Below are positions 15,485 through 24,232 of a stretch of 64,000 bases of DNA, one piece after another (the first letter of the stretch is position 1; every line of letters starts with the position of its first letter). Origin of the DNA: Actinacidiphila guanduensis (GTDB taxonomy: Bacteria; Actinomycetota; Actinomycetes; Streptomycetales; Streptomycetaceae); contig NZ_FNIE01000022.1 in NCBI RefSeq assembly GCF_900103985.1, forward strand, positions 1 to 64,000. Direction: 5' to 3'. Both the position numbers and the translations under genes were made by a program. The notes under the pieces are model-generated. The model saw nothing but the letters and a program-made list of their open reading frames with translations. It was not told the DNA's origin and made no database searches.

Positions 15485-16215
15485 GGCGGGTCCCGCCGTT
15501 CGAGGAAGGCCCGCATCCCCTCCGCGGCGTCGGCGGAGCCGAACAGGCGGGCGCTGCGGCGGGCCAGCAGCGGCCCCTCGTTGGCCAGCCGCTCCATCAG
15601 CGGCTGCGCGGTCAGCTCCTTGGCGGCGGCGAGCCCCTGCGGGGAGGCCGCGCGCAGCCCGTCCAGGATGCCGTCCAGCTCCTCCAGCGGCGCGCTGACC
15701 AGGCCGATGCGCACCGCCTCGGCCGCGGTGAACGTCTCGCCGGTCAGGAAGTAGCGGGCGGCGGCCCGCCGGTCGCCGCGGGCCAGCACCGGCACCGAGG
15801 CGACCGCGGGCGCCAGGCCCAGGCGGGACTCGGTGAAGGCGAAGGTGGCCTTCGCGCCGGCCACCGCGATGTCGCAGGCGGCCAGCAGCCCGAGCCCGCC
15901 GGCCCGTACGTGCCCGTCGACCCGGGCCACCACCGGCTTGGGCAGGGCGGCGATCCGCTTCAGCAGCGCGACCAGCTGCCGGGGGCCCTTGCGCACCCGG
16001 CCCTCGGTGAGGTCCGCGCCCGAGCAGAAGGTCGAGCCCTCGTGAGTGAGCACCAGGGCCCGCACCTCCCGGTCCTCCGCGGCCTCGTCGAGCGCGTCGG
16101 TCAGCTCCTTGAGCAGCCCGGTCGACAGCGCGTTGCGGTTGTGCGGCGAGTCCAGGGTGAGGACGGCGATGCCACGCTCCAGCCTGCGGCGGACCAGGGG
16201 TGCTGCTGTCGTCAC
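15472..16215 (-). CDS. Enoyl-CoA hydratase/isomerase family protein
   Basis: A 247-residue crotonase-fold enzyme. Oxyanion-hole segments are FCSGADL near residue 63 and VRAGGLGLLAACDIAVA near residue 103. The second glutamate position lies in the TFAFTESRLGLAP region, where the family varies. GTG 16215 follows AGGAG by seven bases. It would hydrate an enoyl-CoA produced by the neighbouring dehydrogenase or after carboxylation, as in leucine or acyclic-terpene catabolism. Exact substrate is not visible. Confidence 0.87.
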   Translation of the reverse strand: MTTAAPLVRRRLERGIAVLTLDSPHNRNALSTGLLKELTDALDEAAEDREVRALVLTHEGSTFCSGADLTEGRVRKGPRQLVALLKRIAALPKPVVARVDGHVRAGGLGLLAACDIAVAGAKATFAFTESRLGLAPAVASVPVLARGDRRAAARYFLTGETFTAAEAVRIGLVSAPLEELDGILDGLRAASPQGLAAAKELTAQPLMERLANEGPLLARRSARLFGSADAAEGMRAFLERRDPPWAL

Positions 16216-16271
16216 GTACGGGCTCCTGTTCTGTGCCGTGGACCGGGCGGGCCGGTCCAGGCGGAGCCGGC

Positions 16272-17465
16272 TCAGTACGACTTTGGCAGCCCGAGCGAGT
16301 GGTGCGAGACGAAGTTGAGGATCATCTCGCGACTGACCGGGGCGATCCGGCCCACCCGGGACGCCGTGAGCAGCGTCGCGAGGCCGTACTCGGCCGTCAG
16401 GCCGTTGCCGCCCAGGGTGTGGACGGCTTGGTCGACGGCCTTCGCTCCGGCCTCGGCAGCAGCGTACTTCGCCATGTTCGCCGCTTCTCCGGCACCCATG
16501 TCGTCGCCGGCGTCGTAGAGGTGGGCGGCCTTCTGCATCATCAGCCGGGCGAGTTCGAGTTCGATGTGGCACTGCGCGAGCGGGTGCGCGATGGCCTGGT
16601 GGGAGCCGATCGGGGCCTGCCAGACCTGCCGGGAGCGGGCGTAGGCGACGGCCTGGCCGAGGGCGTACCGGCCGAGGCCGACGGAGAACGCGGCGGTCAT
16701 GATCCGCTCGGGGTTCAGGCCGGCGAACAGCTGGAGCAGCCCGGCGTCCTCGTCGCCGACCAAGGCGTCGGGCGGCAGCGCCACATCGTCCAGGAAGAGC
16801 TGGAACTGCTTCTCGGGCGCGGCCACCTCCATCTCGATCCGCCGGTACTCGAAGCCGGGGGTGTCCCGCTCCACGACGAACAGGCACGGCTTGAGCCGGC
16901 CGGTGCGGGCGTCCTCGGTGCGGCCGACCACCAAGGTGGCGTCGGCGGTGTCCACCCCGGAGATGAACACCTTGCGGCCCGACAGCAGCCAGCCGCCGCT
17001 CGCGGTGTCGCGGCGGGCGGTGGTGGTGATGCGGTGCGAGTTGGAGCCGGCCTCGGGCTCGGTGATGCCGAAGGCCATCCGCAGCGAGCCGTCGGCGAGC
17101 CCGGGCAGCCAGCGCTGCTTCTGCTCCGCGGTGCCGAACCGGGCGATCACCGTGCCGCAGATCGCGGGGGAGACCACCATGAGCAGCAGCGGGCAGCCGG
17201 CCGCGCCCAGCTCCTCCAGCACGATGGACAGTTCGAAGATGCCGGCGCCGCCGCCCCCGTACTCCTCGGGCAGGTTGATGCCGAGGTAGCCGAGCCGGCC
17301 GGCGTCCTGCCACAGCTCGTCGGTCTGCCGGCCGGCCTTGACGGCCGCGGTGAAGTACGAACGGCCGTAACGGCGGCCCAGGGCGGCCACGGCCGCCCGC
17401 AGCGCCCGCCGCTCCTGGCTCTCGGCCAGTACGCGGTCGAAGGTGGTGCCCGGATCGGTGGTCAT
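16272..17465 (-). CDS. Acyl-CoA dehydrogenase
   Basis: A 397-residue FAD flavoprotein of the acyl-CoA dehydrogenase family. The flavin/substrate signature FGITEPEAGSNSHRI lies near residue 137 and the C-terminal QAVHTLGGNGLTAEYGLATLL segment near residue 345. It would oxidise an acyl-CoA to the 2-enoyl-CoA using ETF. The ATG at 17465 overlaps the carboxylase stop as ATGA. Neighbouring biotin carboxylase and carboxyltransferase suggest a short branched or terpenoid acyl-CoA. Confidence 0.9.
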   Translation of the reverse strand: MTTDPGTTFDRVLAESQERRALRAAVAALGRRYGRSYFTAAVKAGRQTDELWQDAGRLGYLGINLPEEYGGGGAGIFELSIVLEELGAAGCPLLLMVVSPAICGTVIARFGTAEQKQRWLPGLADGSLRMAFGITEPEAGSNSHRITTTARRDTASGGWLLSGRKVFISGVDTADATLVVGRTEDARTGRLKPCLFVVERDTPGFEYRRIEMEVAAPEKQFQLFLDDVALPPDALVGDEDAGLLQLFAGLNPERIMTAAFSVGLGRYALGQAVAYARSRQVWQAPIGSHQAIAHPLAQCHIELELARLMMQKAAHLYDAGDDMGAGEAANMAKYAAAEAGAKAVDQAVHTLGGNGLTAEYGLATLLTASRVGRIAPVSREMILNFVSHHSLGLPKSY

Positions 17466-19498
17466 GCGCCCGATTCCTCCCTTTCCGCCGTGACGACGGC
17501 GAGTACGGTGCCGGGCTCGACCTGGCGGCCGACCTCGGCGGGCAGGTCGGTGAGCGTCCCGGTGGCCGGCGCGGCCACCGCGTGCTCCATCTTCATCGCC
17601 TCCAGCCACAGCAGCGGCCGGCCGCGCTCGACCCGGTCGCCGGGCCGGAAGGCCCCGAGCCGCACCACGGTGCCGGGCATGGGGGCGCGCAGCGAGCCGG
17701 GCGGGACGTGCTCGGCGGGGTCGGCGAAGCGCGGCAGCGCGGTGAACGCGACGGCGCCCAGGGGCGAGTCCACGAAGACGGAGCCGTCGTGGAACGCGAC
17801 CTCGAACGGGCGCCGCACGCCCGCGATGTCGAGGTCCACCCGGCCGGGCCGGGCGCGTACCAGGGCGACGTCCTCGAAGCCGTCGGCGGCCAGTCCTTCG
17901 CGGGTGAGGCGGTAGCGGACCTCGTGCTCGGTGCCGGAGGGCTCGGCCCGGTAGCGCTTGACCTGCGGCTGCGAGGGCAGGTTGCGCCAGCCTCCCAGCC
18001 GCCGGGCGACCGCCGCGGGGCCGCCCGCCGCCGCGGTGGTGCGCATGGCGGCGTCGGCGAGTGCGGCGGCCAGGGCCGAGAGCCGCTCGGCGGCCGCGAA
18101 CGAGGCGTCGGGGGCGGTGAGTTCGGGGAGGGCGCGGTCGAGGAAGCCGGTGTCGAGGCGGGCGGCGGCGAAGTCGGGGTGGCGCAGGACGGCCACCAGG
18201 AGCCGCCGGTTGGTCGGCACGCCGTGCAGGCGGGCCCGCTCCAGGGCGCGGGCCAGGGCGCGGACGGCCTCGGCCCGGCTCGGCGCCCAGGCGATCACCT
18301 TGGCGAGCATCGGGTCGTAGTGGACGCCCACGGCGTCCCCGGCCTCGTAGCCCGCGTCCAGCCGCAGCCCCGAGGTCCGGCCCGGCGGCACCTCGAACTC
18401 CGCGTCGGCGCCCGGGATGTCGAGCCGGTGCACCGGCCCCGCCTGGGGCTGCCAGCCGCGCGCGGGGTCCTCCGCGTAGATGCGCGCCTCGACGGCGTGG
18501 CCGCGCGGTCGCGGCGGTACGGGGGGAAGGGCCGCGCCCTCGGCGATCCGCAACTGCCAGGCCACCAGGTCGAGGTCGAAGACGCACTCGGTGACCGGGT
18601 GCTCGACCTGCAGGCGGGTGTTCATCTCCAGGAAGGCCGGCCGGCCGTCGGCGCCGACCAGGAACTCCACCGTGCCCGCGCCCTCGTAGCCGATCGCGCG
18701 GGCGGCTCGGCCCGCCGCCTCGTGCAGGGCCGCGCGCACCCCGTCCGGCAGGCCCGGCGCCGGGCACTCCTCGACCACCTTCTGGTGCCGCCGCTGCACC
18801 GAGCAGTCCCGCTCGCCCAGCACCCACACCGTGCCGTGGGCGTCGGCGAGGACCTGCACCTCCACGTGCCGGGCGCCTTGCGCGTACGGTTCGACGAACA
18901 CCTCGCCGTCCCCGAAGGCCGCTGCCGCCACGGCCCGGGCGGCGGTCAACTCGCCCTTCAGGGCCGCGAGTTCCCGGACCACCCGCATGCCGCGGCCGCC
19001 CCCGCCGGCCGCCGCCTTCACCAGCACCGGCAGGTCGCCGGCGGTGACCGCGGCCGGGTCGAGCGGGGCGAGCAGCGGCACCCCGGCCGCCGCCATCAGC
19101 TCCTTGGCCCGCGTCTTGGAGCCCATCGCCGCGACCGCGCCCGGGGGCGGCCCCACCCAGGTGAGGCCGGCGTCGAGCACCTCCTGCGCGAACCCCGCGT
19201 TCTCGGACAGGAAGCCGTAGCCCGGGTGCACCGCGTCGGCGCCCGCCGCGAGCGCAGCCCGTACGATCGCCGCGCCGCGCAGATAGGTCTCGGCAGCCGT
19301 GTGCCCGGGCAGCCGCACCGCCGCGTCGGCCTCCCGCACGTGGGCCGCGCCCTCGTCGGCGTCGGAGAAGACCGCCACGGTCGCGATGCCCAGCCGGCCG
19401 CAGGTGCGCAGGACCCGGCGGGCGATCTCACCGCGGTTGGCCACCAGCAGCCGCCCGATCGGCCGCCTGCCGCCGGACCCGTCCTCGACCTCGCCCAT
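17462..19498 (-). CDS. Acyl-CoA carboxylase alpha subunit (biotin carboxylase plus BCCP)
   Basis: A 678-residue alpha subunit. The N-terminal biotin carboxylase domain has LVANRGEIARRV, the ATP-grasp loop KAAAGGGGRGMRVV near residue 160, ERDCSVQRRHQKVVEE and EMNTRLQVEH. The C-terminal biotinyl domain carries EAMKMEH with the biotin-accepting Lys636. The start ATG 19498 has GGAGGAGG about ten bases upstream. With the downstream beta subunit it would carboxylate an acyl-CoA such as 3-methylcrotonyl-, geranyl- or propionyl-CoA. The separate alpha/beta organisation matches methylcrotonyl-type enzymes. Confidence 0.92.
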   Translation of the reverse strand: MGEVEDGSGGRRPIGRLLVANRGEIARRVLRTCGRLGIATVAVFSDADEGAAHVREADAAVRLPGHTAAETYLRGAAIVRAALAAGADAVHPGYGFLSENAGFAQEVLDAGLTWVGPPPGAVAAMGSKTRAKELMAAAGVPLLAPLDPAAVTAGDLPVLVKAAAGGGGRGMRVVRELAALKGELTAARAVAAAAFGDGEVFVEPYAQGARHVEVQVLADAHGTVWVLGERDCSVQRRHQKVVEECPAPGLPDGVRAALHEAAGRAARAIGYEGAGTVEFLVGADGRPAFLEMNTRLQVEHPVTECVFDLDLVAWQLRIAEGAALPPVPPRPRGHAVEARIYAEDPARGWQPQAGPVHRLDIPGADAEFEVPPGRTSGLRLDAGYEAGDAVGVHYDPMLAKVIAWAPSRAEAVRALARALERARLHGVPTNRRLLVAVLRHPDFAAARLDTGFLDRALPELTAPDASFAAAERLSALAAALADAAMRTTAAAGGPAAVARRLGGWRNLPSQPQVKRYRAEPSGTEHEVRYRLTREGLAADGFEDVALVRARPGRVDLDIAGVRRPFEVAFHDGSVFVDSPLGAVAFTALPRFADPAEHVPPGSLRAPMPGTVVRLGAFRPGDRVERGRPLLWLEAMKMEHAVAAPATGTLTDLPAEVGRQVEPGTVLAVVTAEREESGA

Positions 19499-19585
19499 CC
19501 CCAAGCCCTCCTCCCGGCCGGGAGGCCCCTGGCAACCGCCGTTGCGGCAAGAGGCGTTCACCCGGCACGTCGCCTACGGAGCACG

Positions 19586-21175
19586 TCACATACGGAAGAC
19601 GCCGAAGCCGCCGCGCGCGCCCTCGACGGGGGCGCTGTGGATCGCCGAAAGGCAGATCCCCAGCACCGTGCGGGTGTCGCGCGGGTCGATCACGCCGTCG
19701 TCGTAGAGCCGGCCCGACAGGAACATCGGCAGCGACTCCGCCTCGATCTGCCGCTCCACGGCCGCCCGCAGCGCCGCGTCGTCCTCCTCGTCGTACGGGC
19801 GGCCGCCGGCCGCGGCGGACTGCCGGGCCACGATCGAGAGCACGCCCGCGAGTTGGGCCGGACCCATCACCGCCGCCTTCGCGCTCGGCCAGCTGAACAG
19901 GAACCGCGGCTCGTAGGCCCGCCCGCACATGCCGTAGTGCCCGGCACCGTAACTCGCCCCCATCAGGACCGAGATGTGCGGCACCTTCGAGTTGGCGACC
20001 GCGTTGATCATCATCGCGCCGTGCTTGATGATGCCGCCCTGCTCGTAGGCGCGGCCCACCATGTAGCCGGTGGTGTTGTGCAGGAACAGCAGCGGCACGT
20101 CCCGCTGGTTGGCCAACTGGATGAACTGCGCGGCCTTCTGCGACTCCTGGCTGAAGAGCACGCCCTGCGCGTTGGCCAGCACACCCACCGGGTAGCCGTG
20201 CACCTCGGCCCAACCGGTCGCGAGACTCGGCCCGTAGAGCGGCTTGAACTCGTCGAAGGCCGAGCCGTCGGCGACGCGGGCGATCACCTCGCGCGGGTCG
20301 AACGGGGTGCGCAGGTCGCCGGGGACGATGCCGAGAAGGTCCTCCTCGTCCAGCAGCGGCGGCGCCGGGTCGGGCCGCGGATCGGGCCCGGCCTTGCGCC
20401 AGTTGAGCCGCGCGACGATCCGGCGCGCGATGCGCAGCGCGTCCGGCTCGTCCAGCGCCAGGTGGTCGGCCAGGCCCGAGGTGCGCGCGTGCATGTCGGC
20501 GCCGCCCAGCGACTCCTCGTCGCTCTCCTCGCCGGTGGCCATCCTCACCAGCGGCGGCCCGCCCAGGAACACCTTCGCGCGCTCCTTGACCATCACCACG
20601 TGGTCCGACATCCCCGGCACATAGGCGCCGCCGGCGGTCGAGTTGCCGAACACCACGGCGACGGTGGGGATTCCGGCCGCCGACAGGCGAGTCAGGTCGC
20701 GGAAGAGGGCGCCGCCGGGGATGAAGACCTCCTTCTGGCTGGGCAGGTCGGCGCCGCCGGACTCCACCAGGCTCACCAGCGGCAGCCGGTTGGCCAGCGC
20801 CACCTCGTTCGCCCGCAGCGCCTTGCGCAGCGTCCAGGGGTTGCTCGCCCCGCCGCGCACGGTCGGGTCGTTCGCCGTGACCACGCACTCCACGCCCTCG
20901 ACCACGCCGATGCCGGTGACGATCGAGGCGCCCGTCGTCACGTCGTTGCCCCACCCGGCCAGCGGGGAGAGTTCGAGGAACGGGGTGTCGGGGTCCAGCA
21001 GCAGCTCGATCCGCTCACGCGCGGTCAGCTTGCCGCGGGCCCGGTGCCGGGCGGTGTACTTCTCGCCGCCGCCGGCCAGCGCCTCCGCGTGGGCCCGCGC
21101 CACCTCGGCCAGCCGCTCCAGCATCGCCGCCCGCCGCTCCCCGAAGTCCGCCGGCAGCGCGGCCCGCGCGCTCAC
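19586..21175 (-). CDS. Acyl-CoA carboxylase beta subunit (carboxyltransferase)
   Basis: A 529-residue carboxyltransferase with the crotonase-like N and C domains of methylcrotonyl/geranyl-CoA carboxylases. Visible marks are the GKLTARERIELLLD opening, ESGGADLPSQKEVF, GNSTAGGAYVPGMSD near residue 180, and the C-terminal FLHNTTGYMVGRAYEQGGII with MGASYGAGHYGMCGRAY. GTG 21175 overlaps the upstream stop as GTGA. The ESGGA and SYGAG motifs resemble MCC-beta more than propionyl-CoA carboxylase. The gap to the alpha gene is 87 bases. Confidence 0.92.
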   Translation of the reverse strand: MSARAALPADFGERRAAMLERLAEVARAHAEALAGGGEKYTARHRARGKLTARERIELLLDPDTPFLELSPLAGWGNDVTTGASIVTGIGVVEGVECVVTANDPTVRGGASNPWTLRKALRANEVALANRLPLVSLVESGGADLPSQKEVFIPGGALFRDLTRLSAAGIPTVAVVFGNSTAGGAYVPGMSDHVVMVKERAKVFLGGPPLVRMATGEESDEESLGGADMHARTSGLADHLALDEPDALRIARRIVARLNWRKAGPDPRPDPAPPLLDEEDLLGIVPGDLRTPFDPREVIARVADGSAFDEFKPLYGPSLATGWAEVHGYPVGVLANAQGVLFSQESQKAAQFIQLANQRDVPLLFLHNTTGYMVGRAYEQGGIIKHGAMMINAVANSKVPHISVLMGASYGAGHYGMCGRAYEPRFLFSWPSAKAAVMGPAQLAGVLSIVARQSAAAGGRPYDEEDDAALRAAVERQIEAESLPMFLSGRLYDDGVIDPRDTRTVLGICLSAIHSAPVEGARGGFGVFRM

Positions 21176-21972
21176 CGTGCGCGCCCGGCTTCCGGGTCCC
21201 GGCCGGGCGCCCCGGCGAAGACCTGGGCGATCGACAGCCAGGCGTCGGCGTCCTCGCCCACCGCCTGCAGGGCGAGGTCGTCGCGGTGCCGGCGGCGCAC
21301 GGACAGCAGGCAGAAGTCGAGCGCGGGACCGGTCACGCGCTGCGGCGCCCCGGCCGGGCCGTAGGTCCACAACGAGCCGTCCGGAGCGGTCAGTTCGAGG
21401 CGGAAGGGCTCGGGAGGAACCGGCCGGCCGCGCACGGCGAAGGCGTAGTCGCGGGTGGCGTGGGCGAGCCGGGCGACATGGCGCAGCCGGGCGGTGGGGA
21501 CGCGGTCGGCACCCAGCGCGGCCGCGATGTCCTCGCCGTGCGCCCAGGTCTCCATCAGCCGGGCGCTCGCCATCGAGGCGGTGCTCATCGGCGGGCCGTA
21601 CCAGGGGTGGCGCGCGCCCGGCGGGCTCGCCTCCAGCGCGGTCAGCATCCGGGCGCGGCTCTCGCGCCAGCGCGCGAGCAGGGCGCCCGGCTCCTGGTCC
21701 GCGCCCCGGGCGGCGGCCTCGTCCACGTGCCGGGACATCTCCCGCGGGTCCAGGGCGGCCACGGTGGCGAAGGACGACGGGTCCGCCACGGCCTGCTCCG
21801 CCATGCCGTCGGTCCAGGCCAGGTGCGCGATCTGGTGGGCGACGGTCCAGCCCGCCGCGGGGGTCGCCGCACGCCACCGCTCGGGCGGCGCCGCCGCGAC
21901 CAGCGCGTCCAACTCCTCGCCCTCGACCCGCAGATCGGCCAGCACGGCCCGTACGGCTTGCGGATCGGCCAT
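21172..21972 (-). CDS. TIGR03084-family DinB-like protein
   Basis: A 266-residue protein of the actinobacterial TIGR03084/mycothiol-maleylpyruvate-isomerase-like N-terminal family. The helical metal-site region has the histidine pattern AGWTVAHQIAHLAWTD near residue 48 and METWAHGEDIAAALG near residue 140, from which a divalent metal may bind. It is the first gene of the carboxylase operon, where this family is often found. Role is unproven and may be in thiol conjugation or regulation. ATG 21972 follows GGAGGG. Confidence 0.8.
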   Translation of the reverse strand: MADPQAVRAVLADLRVEGEELDALVAAAPPERWRAATPAAGWTVAHQIAHLAWTDGMAEQAVADPSSFATVAALDPREMSRHVDEAAARGADQEPGALLARWRESRARMLTALEASPPGARHPWYGPPMSTASMASARLMETWAHGEDIAAALGADRVPTARLRHVARLAHATRDYAFAVRGRPVPPEPFRLELTAPDGSLWTYGPAGAPQRVTGPALDFCLLSVRRRHRDDLALQAVGEDADAWLSIAQVFAGAPGRDPEAGRAR

Positions 21973-22316
21973 CGTCCCTCCGGGCGGCTCGCGGCGGCGC
22001 GGTACGCGTACGAGCGAGGGTGGCAGGGTGCGGCGAAGCATTCAAGCGCGCATGCATGTTTCCCTTCCGGACACCGTTTCCGGCACTCCCTCTCACCTCT
22101 TTTCGCCAACACCAGGCGCGATAAATGACTTTGATGCCGGCGCGAAAAAACCCCTTCTGGACGGCGTGCACCGGCGTCGGTTGAATGAGAGACCAACGGC
22201 GCCGAAGCGGGTGACTCGCCATCGAAAACGGCTCAACGGGCGAAGTCGCCGATTCCCGGCGCAGCTCCGAGCCTCCCGGGACGCTCCCCGGGAGGCTGCA
22301 CAGGAAGGTGTCGAGA
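21973..22316. other. Divergent intergenic region with leader hairpin
   Basis: This is the promoter region of two divergent transcripts. The stretch 22060-22200 is AT-richer than its surroundings (for example GATAAATGACTTTGATG and GCGAAAAAACCCC), but no clean -35/-10 pair can be assigned. A perfect stem-loop at 22270-22297 precedes the aminotransferase ribosome site. Confidence 0.55.
22270..22297 (+). promoter_or_regulatory. Stem-loop in the 5' leader of the class V aminotransferase
   Basis: AGCCTCCCGGG (22270-22280) and CCCGGGAGGCT (22287-22297) form an 11-bp perfect stem with a 6-nt loop. It ends only four bases before AGGAAGG, the ribosome site of the gene starting at 22317, so it could affect translation or act as an attenuator. 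No known riboswitch consensus is recognised. Confidence 0.5.
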
Positions 22317-24053
22317 ATGGCCCCTCATGCCGTCGGCGACCGGCCGCTCCCCGGTCCGGCCCGCACCGCAGCGACCTCGGCACTGCTGGAGAGGATGCGC
22401 TCCGGCGTGATCGGCGAGGGCGAGGTGTGGAGGGGCCCCTACGGCCCGCGCCGCATCACCTACGCCGACTACACCGCCTCCGGCCGCGCCCTGGACTTCA
22501 TCGAGGACTTCGTCCGCGACGCCGTGCTGCCCCGCTACGCCAACACCCACACCGAGAGCTCGGCCACCGGCCTGCAGACCACCCGGCTGCGCGAGGACGC
22601 CCGCCGGCTGATCCACGAGGCCGTCGGCGGCACCGAGGACGACCTGGTGCTCTTCTGCGGCTCCGGCGCCACCGCCGCGGTCAACAAGCTGGTGGCGATC
22701 CTGGGACTGACCCGCCCGCACCACCGGCAGACCGGGCCCGGCGCCCGGCGCGGCGCCGACCAGCGCCCGGTCGTCCTGATCGGCCCCTACGAGCACCACT
22801 CCAACGAGCTGCCCTGGCGCGAGTCCGCCGCCGACGTCGTGACCATAGCCGCCGACGCCGACGGCCGCGTCGACCTGGACGACCTGCAGCGGCAACTGCG
22901 CCGGCACTGGGACCGGCCGCTGGTCATCGGCAGCTTCTCCGCGGCCTCCAACGTCACCGGCATCCTCACCGACGCCGACCGCATCGCCGAGATCCTGCAC
23001 GCCCACGGCGCCCTGTCGTTCTGGGACTACGCCGCCGCCGGCCCCTACGTCGACATCCGCGTCGGCCCCAGCGCGCCCGGCGCGCGCGACCACAAGGACG
23101 CCGTCTTCCTCTCCCCGCACAAGTTCATCGGCGGCCCCCAGACCCCTGGCGTGCTGGTGGTCAAGAAGAACCTGGTGCGCAGCCCCGTGCCCGCGATGCC
23201 CGGCGGCGGCACCGTCGCGTTCGTCGGCCCCGAGCAGCACCGCTACCTCGACGACCCGGTGGCGCGCGAGGAGGGCGGCACCCCGGCCATCGTGGAGTCC
23301 ATCCGGGCCGGGCTGGTCTTCCAGCTCAAGCAGGCGGTCGGCGCGGACGTCATCCGCGGCCTGGAGGAGGACCTGTGGCAGCGGGTCCTGGAGCGCTGGT
23401 CGCGGCACGAGGCGATCGACGTCCTGGGCAACCCGCGCGCCCCGCGGCTGCCCATCGTCTCCTTCCGTATCCGCAGCGGCGGCCGCTTCCTCCACCACAA
23501 CTTCGTCGTCGCCGTGCTCAGCGACCTGTTCGGCATCCAGGCCCGCGGCGGCTGCTCCTGCGCCGGGCCGTACGGCCACCGGCTGCTCGCGGTGGGTCCC
23601 GCGGAGTCCGACGCCTTCCGCGACGAGATCGTCGGCTGCGGCTACGAGGGCATCAAACCCGGCTGGTGCCGGGTCAACTTCCACTACCTGATGTCCCCGG
23701 CCGTGCGCGACTACGTGGTCGAGGCCGTCGAACTCGTCGCCGCCCACGGCCACCGGCTGCTGCCGGACTACCGCTTCGACCCGCGCACCGGCCTGTGGCG
23801 CCACATCCGGACCCCCGACGAACCGCCGCTGCGGCTGGGCGACCTCGGCTACGACGCCGACGGCCGGCTGACCCGGCCGGCCGCGCCGCCGCGGATGGGC
23901 GAGGAGGCGCTGGCCGCCCATCTCGCCGACGCCCGCAGCCTGCTGGCCGCCCGCGCCGACCACGTCCCCGACGGGCCGACCGGCATGCCCGACAGCTTCG
24001 AGACGCTGCGCTGGTTCCCGCTGCCCCCGGTCTGCCTGGCGCCCGCCGGCTAG
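22317..24053 (+). CDS. Class V aminotransferase / cysteine-desulfurase-like PLP enzyme
   Basis: A 578-residue PLP enzyme of aminotransferase class V. YADYTASGR near residue 49 and NTHTESSATG match SufS/selenocysteine-lyase-like proteins. The PLP lysine is Lys269 in SPHKFIGG. A cysteine loop, RGGCSCAGPYGH with Cys413 and Cys415, sits where desulfurases carry their persulfide cysteine. It is longer than SufS (about 410 residues), with a C-terminal extension of about 100 residues containing PDYRFDPRTGLWRH. ATG 22317 follows AGGAAGG. No Isc/Suf partner is adjacent, so sulfur donor or amine-lyase roles both remain possible. Confidence 0.8.
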   Translation: MAPHAVGDRPLPGPARTAATSALLERMRSGVIGEGEVWRGPYGPRRITYADYTASGRALDFIEDFVRDAVLPRYANTHTESSATGLQTTRLREDARRLIHEAVGGTEDDLVLFCGSGATAAVNKLVAILGLTRPHHRQTGPGARRGADQRPVVLIGPYEHHSNELPWRESAADVVTIAADADGRVDLDDLQRQLRRHWDRPLVIGSFSAASNVTGILTDADRIAEILHAHGALSFWDYAAAGPYVDIRVGPSAPGARDHKDAVFLSPHKFIGGPQTPGVLVVKKNLVRSPVPAMPGGGTVAFVGPEQHRYLDDPVAREEGGTPAIVESIRAGLVFQLKQAVGADVIRGLEEDLWQRVLERWSRHEAIDVLGNPRAPRLPIVSFRIRSGGRFLHHNFVVAVLSDLFGIQARGGCSCAGPYGHRLLAVGPAESDAFRDEIVGCGYEGIKPGWCRVNFHYLMSPAVRDYVVEAVELVAAHGHRLLPDYRFDPRTGLWRHIRTPDEPPLRLGDLGYDADGRLTRPAAPPRMGEEALAAHLADARSLLAARADHVPDGPTGMPDSFETLRWFPLPPVCLAPAG

Positions 24054-24232
24054 GGGCGTCCCGGGGCGGGCACAGGGCCGCACAGGGCCGCACAGGGCCG
24101 GGCCGGTGCGGGAACCGGCCCGGCACAAGGGCCCGGTACCGGCTCGACCGGTCCGGCACCGACCCGGCACCGGCTCGACCGCCCCGGCGGCGGCACGGGC
24201 GGCCCCGCGACGCCCGATAGAATCGCCTCCTG
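24054..24232. repeat. Spacer with tandem 10-bp repeats
   Basis: Three tandem copies of CACAGGGCCG start at 24070, followed by two copies of a CCGGCACCG-type word joined by CCGGCTCGACCG. No gene is supported. TAGAAT at 24218-24223 is a -10 box placed nine bases before the next start. Confidence 0.6.

Noticed and set aside
22270..22316. T-box or SAM riboswitch before the aminotransferase gene
   Set aside because: Only a simple stem-loop is visible; there is no specifier loop, T-box or SAM-I core sequence.
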